Positions 59,912-64,000 of a stretch of DNA of 64,000 nt are shown in pieces (the first letter of the stretch is position 1; each line of letters starts with the position of its first letter). Made by a program: the position numbers and the translations under genes. The notes under the pieces are model-generated. The model made no database searches. It saw only the letters and a list, made by a program, of their open reading frames with translations, and had not been told where the DNA came from. The DNA is from Enteropsectra breve. Taxonomy: Eukaryota > Microsporidia. Location of the stretch: assembly GCA_024243835.1 (NCBI GenBank), contig JALPMN010000644.1, positions 1 through 64,000 of the forward strand, written 5' to 3'.

Positions 59912-60163
59912 TTTTATCATTTTAAAGCTGAATATTTTTTCACTAAGATACATATAGAATGACTGGGCCAAAGACTTATTTAATGCAAAAAATATCCAAT
60001 AAAATTTAAAATTAACATTTTAAACTAATGCTGCATATAAAAGATATTCACAAAACGAGTCTTATGATAACATTTATATTTATAAGCCTAATTTTTGAAT
60101 TTTAGAAATATATTTAAAGCGAATGAAACTACATGCTATAAAATGCTTTTAAATAAATAATTT

Positions 60164-61756
60164 TTAATAGATTCTTCTGATTACTGATTTTTCAGGCGTA
60201 TCTTCAATCGCAAAGTTAATTTTCTTGGCCTCATCTCTCACCACATCAGAAAGCTTAAAATACAAACCGGCATCCGCCTTAGAACGTGCGGCCTTTCGCA
60301 CCGCTGCCCTAAAGCTGTTCAGCAGCTCTGCAAGCTTCTCCTCCTGAGATCCTGCGTCCTTTGTTTCGTGCTTCAATCCAAATACTCCAAGCATCTTCTT
60401 GATGTAGCTGTATCCAACACTTAATACGTCAGAATGCACATCCTTCATTGCCTGGTTAAGCGATGAAATAAGCTCTAGCATTAATTCAAGTGCCTTTGGT
60501 GTGTTGAAATTGTTCAGCAGTGCTGAATGAACGCCCTCTTTAGTGGCATTGATTTTAGCTCTGATTGTTCTGTCCATTTCGCTCAAAGACCCCTTGTCAT
60601 TTCTCTTGATATTCTGCTCTACGTTTGAAATGAAATTGTAGATTTTCTTTCTAGTTGCCTCGGCCTCTACCAACTGGTCCTTGTCGTAGTTCATGTCGCG
60701 GTTCCACTGGTGCTGTAAAAACAGAATTCTCATGCCCTCGACTGAGACTTTCTCAAGAATCTCGCCGATGGTCCAGAAGTTCTTCAGAGACTTGGACATT
60801 TTGAGTCCGTCAATCTTTAGATGCCCAGTGTGCCAGAAGTAGCTCACCCACTTCTCGCCAAAGTGTCCCTGGCACTGGGCCACCTCGTTCTCGTGGTGCG
60901 GGAAGGCGAGATCGATGCCTCCTGCGTGGACATCAAGCTTTGAGCCAAAAATACTGGCTGCCATCGCCGAGCACTCGATGTGCCATCCGGGTCTTCCAGG
61001 GCCCCATTTGCTCAGGTATGTCGGCTCGCCCTGCTTAGAGGCCTTCCAAAGCACGAAGTCTTCCTTCGATATCTTCTCCTCAATCGCCATCTGCTTCAGT
61101 ATCTCGCTGATGTTGTCGATCTCCTCACTCTCCTTTGGCATCTCTGCTGCCTTAATATCGTTGCTGTTTTTAATTTCGTTGCTGTTTTTAATATTCTCGT
61201 TGCTGTTTTTAATATTCTCGCTGCTGTTTTTAATATTCTCGCTGTTCTCAGCTTCCTTGGCAACTGTTTTTGGGCGCAGAAGATTGTAGCTGAATTCAGC
61301 CTTGTATTTTTCAAGATTAAAATAAATGCTTCCATTCGACTCGTAGGTCAATTCACGGCTCTCAAGCTTCTCAATAAAAGCCAGTATTTCCGCAATATAC
61401 TCCGTCACGCGTGTGGTGTAGTCGGGCCGGAGGACATTCAGTCTGTCCATCTCGGTGAAGAACTCGTCCTCATATTTGTCAGAGAGCTCATTGCAGCTGA
61501 TATTGCGCTCTGCTGCGCGTGTTATTATTTTATCATCGATGTTTGTGATGTTCATTACAAGCTCTACATCGTAGTTAAAATAGTCTTTTAAAACTCTTCT
61601 TATTACATCGAAGGAGAGGTATGTCCTTGCATGTCCGATGTGTGGGGAGTCGTATACTGTCGGCCCGCATATGTACATCTTTATTTTTCTTCCATCCTGA
61701 AGAACTAGTTTTTCTGCTTTCTTAGTCAGAGTATTATAAACAACTGGTGTTTCCAT
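60164..61756 (-). CDS. CRS1: Cysteinyl-tRNA synthetase
   Basis: The protein is 530 aa, class I. The zinc Cys30 is in YICGPTVYD, HIGH lies at 39-42, and WHIECSAMA carries the second zinc Cys (262). FPHHENE has further ligands (287-289), and KMSKS is at 319-323. It charges tRNA-Cys. Residues 171-200 are a low-complexity insertion of about four heptads (SENIKNS/NENIKNS), encoded by a 21-base tandem repeat. It lies on the edge of the connective domain. TTTTTACCCCT touches the ATG. Confidence 0.95.
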   Translation of the reverse strand: METPVVYNTLTKKAEKLVLQDGRKIKMYICGPTVYDSPHIGHARTYLSFDVIRRVLKDYFNYDVELVMNITNIDDKIITRAAERNISCNELSDKYEDEFFTEMDRLNVLRPDYTTRVTEYIAEILAFIEKLESRELTYESNGSIYFNLEKYKAEFSYNLLRPKTVAKEAENSENIKNSSENIKNSNENIKNSNEIKNSNDIKAAEMPKESEEIDNISEILKQMAIEEKISKEDFVLWKASKQGEPTYLSKWGPGRPGWHIECSAMAASIFGSKLDVHAGGIDLAFPHHENEVAQCQGHFGEKWVSYFWHTGHLKIDGLKMSKSLKNFWTIGEILEKVSVEGMRILFLQHQWNRDMNYDKDQLVEAEATRKKIYNFISNVEQNIKRNDKGSLSEMDRTIRAKINATKEGVHSALLNNFNTPKALELMLELISSLNQAMKDVHSDVLSVGYSYIKKMLGVFGLKHETKDAGSQEEKLAELLNSFRAAVRKAARSKADAGLYFKLSDVVRDEAKKINFAIEDTPEKSVIRRIY

Positions 61757-62203
61757 AGGGGTAAAAATTTAAAGATCTATTTATATAGCAGAAGTATTAC
61801 AGAAAGATGCACAGAACTATGATACTCCATACGGCATAGTGTAGATCAATAAATACATACCGAATATATAAAATTATCTCTTTGTTATACTTATTTTGTA
61901 ATCTTATTCAGTCAAATTTAATTAAAATTTTAATTAACGAATTGCAAAACATCAAGAAGAAAATTTTATAAAATATAAACAAATAAGATGCATCATCTTT
62001 TATTGTGCTATGAGTAAATAGATATACTGGTGAGTATCATTTGTATTACGGTGTAATGTGTGTTTAGTTATAAAAAAGTCTCTACATAACACAAATAACA
62101 AAATTTGTTTATTCTTGTTTTGCAAAATTTTAATGATCTTTCCAAGTGATAAAATAATATCTTAATATGTTAAATGAATCATAGTTTATTTATTGAACAG
62201 ACA
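61757..62203. other. AT-rich intergenic spacer
   Basis: No gene seen. Right next to the CysRS start there is TAAATTTTTACCCCT (on the minus strand). Confidence 0.4.
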
Positions 62204-63259
62204 CTACTTAAGCGCTTTTATCTGCAGAATTTTATTTCCGTATCTTTTGTAGTCTCCGGGTGTGCAGAAGAGTATTTTGGTTTCGTCATTCATTCCGAAG
62301 AGCGATGCTCCGAAGAAAGCCACATCAAGACTTTCGTTATACAACACAAACTCACCAAGGGGTGCCCCATGTGTAGATGAAAGATATTCCTTCAGCAGCA
62401 CAGCAAGCTGCTTGTCTTTAAACAGCGATCCGGCAAAAATAATCGCTCCGCTCGTTCCCACCTTTCGCAAGTTGTGTGTTTTGCGCATTTCAACAATTTG
62501 GTCAAGCATTCCGTACAGCTGCTCCAGCGCTTCACTGCGTATTTTTGTAACTAGTGCGAATATCTCTTGCATTTCATTTTGTACTTCATTTTGTACTTCC
62601 CTTTGTACTTCCCTTTGTAATTCACTCTGCACTCCATTTTGTATTTCAGAATAGAATTCTTGAATCTGAGACACATCATCAATACCAAATATGATTTCAG
62701 CAAGCTCATCTATTCTGTTTTTCATATTTAAAGACAGAGGCTCCTCGTTTGAATTACCGTGTCTTAAGCACCCGCATATTTCACTGTACAGCTTCTCTCT
62801 TATGTAATTTCCTGACAGAGCGGATGGATGCAGCTCTTCAAGCACACCCTTCACCACCGCAGCTGCATATGACGACTCGTCCCCTGCGCTCAAAACTGTT
62901 GCACTAGTCTTCCCGCTTCCAAATATTTCACAAACTGCACTGTTGATAACAAGAAAAGAGCTGAAGATCTCTCTTTTAAATACATCCCTGGCAACTGCCT
63001 CACTGAGTTCGCTGCTTTCATTCGCATTTTGCACAAGCAGCAGACTATCTGTTTTTAGCAGGCTTCTTTCCTTTGCCAAAACTGAAAGAACTGCCTCCAA
63101 AGAAGATTCCAAGCACACAGTGCTATTTTTCGACACACCTGATATTTTTATGCTTTTAATGGGATGAAAGTCGCCCGTGTATCCGATTTTTATGTATTCT
63201 GTGCCCAGCTCTGCAATCATCGTGTTGGTGTGTGGCGAAACATAAGTCATCTGAGGCAT
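62204..63259 (-). CDS. Divergent actin-related protein
   Basis: The protein is 351 aa from the ATG at 63259 (only GTG upstream). Actin-fold blocks are visible: MIAELGTEYIKIGYTGD (phosphate-1-like), LLLVQNAN, FLVINSAVCEIFGSGKTSATVLSAGDE (phosphate-2-like), GAIIFAGSLFKDK (adenosine-like) and VAFFGASLFG near the end. Key nucleotide-binding residues are degenerate, so ATP binding is doubtful. It is likely a nuclear ARP of a chromatin remodeller or a dynactin-type ARP. An insertion near residues 205-230 is a (Q-x-E-V-Q) repeat coded by a tandem DNA repeat. Confidence 0.7.
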   Translation of the reverse strand: MPQMTYVSPHTNTMIAELGTEYIKIGYTGDFHPIKSIKISGVSKNSTVCLESSLEAVLSVLAKERSLLKTDSLLLVQNANESSELSEAVARDVFKREIFSSFLVINSAVCEIFGSGKTSATVLSAGDESSYAAAVVKGVLEELHPSALSGNYIREKLYSEICGCLRHGNSNEEPLSLNMKNRIDELAEIIFGIDDVSQIQEFYSEIQNGVQSELQREVQREVQNEVQNEMQEIFALVTKIRSEALEQLYGMLDQIVEMRKTHNLRKVGTSGAIIFAGSLFKDKQLAVLLKEYLSSTHGAPLGEFVLYNESLDVAFFGASLFGMNDETKILFCTPGDYKRYGNKILQIKALK

Positions 63260-63447
63260 CTGAGACACTGATAATTTTTTTAGAAACTATAAATGTATCT
63301 TGTTTTTAAAATTCAAAAACAGCAGATGAATAGAAAGTTTAGTTTAGCTAGTTTACTTTATTATTGCAAATCTTACAAAATCTACTATTCAACAGTCATA
63401 TTAAAGAGTGAATGTTAAAATTGCAGAAATTTCAGTATTTCACCCCT

Positions 63448-63690
63448 ATGAAGTGCATCGACAAAATTCTGTGCTGCTTCATTGCTGTGTCACTCATGGG
63501 CTATATTTTCATGAAAATAAACCCACTCTATAGCATGATAGTCCAAGGACTGCTCTTCGGTGTGTATTTGTTAGGTATTTCTTTCTATGATGCTATGAAT
63601 ATTAGAATTGCAGACAAAAGAAAGATTGAGAAATATCAAAAAAAGATAGAAAAGATAAGGGAGAAGGCTAAGCCAAAGACTTCTTTTTGA
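63448..63690 (+). CDS. Small two-helix membrane protein, unknown
   Basis: The protein is 80 aa from the ATG at 63448, which follows CACCCCT; an upstream in-frame ATG at 63412 lacks the motif. Two hydrophobic helices (about 6-24 and 28-48, with a short turn) are followed by a strongly basic helical tail (KRKIEKYQKKIEKIREKAK). The layout recalls small ER complex subunits such as signal peptidase SPC1, but no signature is seen. Confidence 0.6.
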   Translation: MKCIDKILCCFIAVSLMGYIFMKINPLYSMIVQGLLFGVYLLGISFYDAMNIRIADKRKIEKYQKKIEKIREKAKPKTSF

Positions 63691-63793
63691 TTGCATAAGA
63701 TAACTATTGTGCTCAGATGACTATTAAAATTATTACTAATTAAAATCTGATAATAACGAAAAATATATGTACTGAAATGCTTTCAAAATCTAT

Positions 63794-63982
63794 TTACTTG
63801 TCCTTTTTGAATATTCTTTCGTATTTCTCTAACTCTAATTTCCGTATAAGCAATGCCTTTCTAAGGCGGAAGTCGAGGGTCTTTGCACGCTCCGCTATGC
63901 TCGCATCAATCGTTCTGTTGGCGCGTACGGTGGGTATTTTAAGTGAGTCAAGAAGCCGCTGTATCTCCTTGAACGACTTCAT
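63794..63982 (-). CDS. Small basic helical protein, unknown
   Basis: The protein is 62 aa and helical with a basic tail (RLRKALLIRKLELEKYERIFKKDK). The ATG lies 18 bases from the right edge, so its upstream signal cannot be assessed. Codon composition (GC-richer than the spacer) favours a real gene. It could also be the end of something longer if an upstream frame joins. Family not recognised. Confidence 0.5.
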   Translation of the reverse strand: MKSFKEIQRLLDSLKIPTVRANRTIDASIAERAKTLDFRLRKALLIRKLELEKYERIFKKDK

Positions 63983-64000
63983 TTCACCTCGGTTCTTTTT

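Overview
The window looks like a chromosome segment from a microsporidian (an intracellular, fungus-related eukaryotic parasite). The genes are eukaryotic and intron-free. Many encoded proteins are shorter than usual for their family (V-ATPase d, Csl4-like, TEL2-like, RPA12). Many start codons are preceded within about 25 bases by a run of C or G, often with an AAATTT-like block further out, which is the known microsporidian start signal. Intergenic DNA is very AT-rich and often 0.3-1.3 kb long, and the first 10.5 kb is packed with transposons. This suggests one of the larger, transposon-bearing microsporidian genomes rather than a compact Encephalitozoon-like one. I cannot name the species.

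Region 1 (1 to about 10,560) is a transposon graveyard. It holds a stand-alone DD35E integrase running off the left edge, a decayed MULE with a SWIM C-terminus, a broken Ty3/gypsy gag-protease, and a forward Ty3/gypsy pol split by a Merlin/IS1016-type element with a 9-base target duplication. Beyond these are an abutting reverse Ty3/gypsy pol and a Tc1/mariner element that truncates it. From 10,560 to 11,885 there is GC-variable sequence I cannot assign.

Region 2 (11.9-41 kb) is ordinary genome. It carries glutaredoxin, a UTP12-like protein, RRS1, V-ATPase subunit d, an amino acid transporter, the PheRS beta chain, PUS1, an SPX-EXS (XPR1/SYG1) protein, aminopeptidase P, LysRS, a cyclin, proteasome ATPase Rpt6, two D-aminoacyl-tRNA deacylase-like proteins, a DHHC palmitoyltransferase, a SAC1 phosphatase and tRNA genes for Gln and Lys. 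One gene (18,511-20,705) is split by a 634-base MULE-derived miniature element with a 10-base target duplication.

Region 3 (41-64 kb) mixes unknown, probably lineage-specific proteins with housekeeping genes. The unknowns include two large distant paralogues with secretory leaders (43.6 and 49.5 kb) flanking an LRR-like protein. The housekeeping genes include a RING-H2 protein, a GATA factor, a secretory GNAT, ceramide synthase, a CYC8-like TPR protein, RPA12, tRNA-Leu, CysRS and a divergent actin-related protein.

The most interesting observations are these. Two neighbouring DTD-like proteins have lost complementary active-site motifs, suggesting an obligate heterodimer. A miniature MULE sits precisely in a gene and supplies a new start codon. 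Two divergent genes have start codons separated by only eight bases that serve as a CCC/GGG motif for both. A paired family of large secretory proteins is also present.
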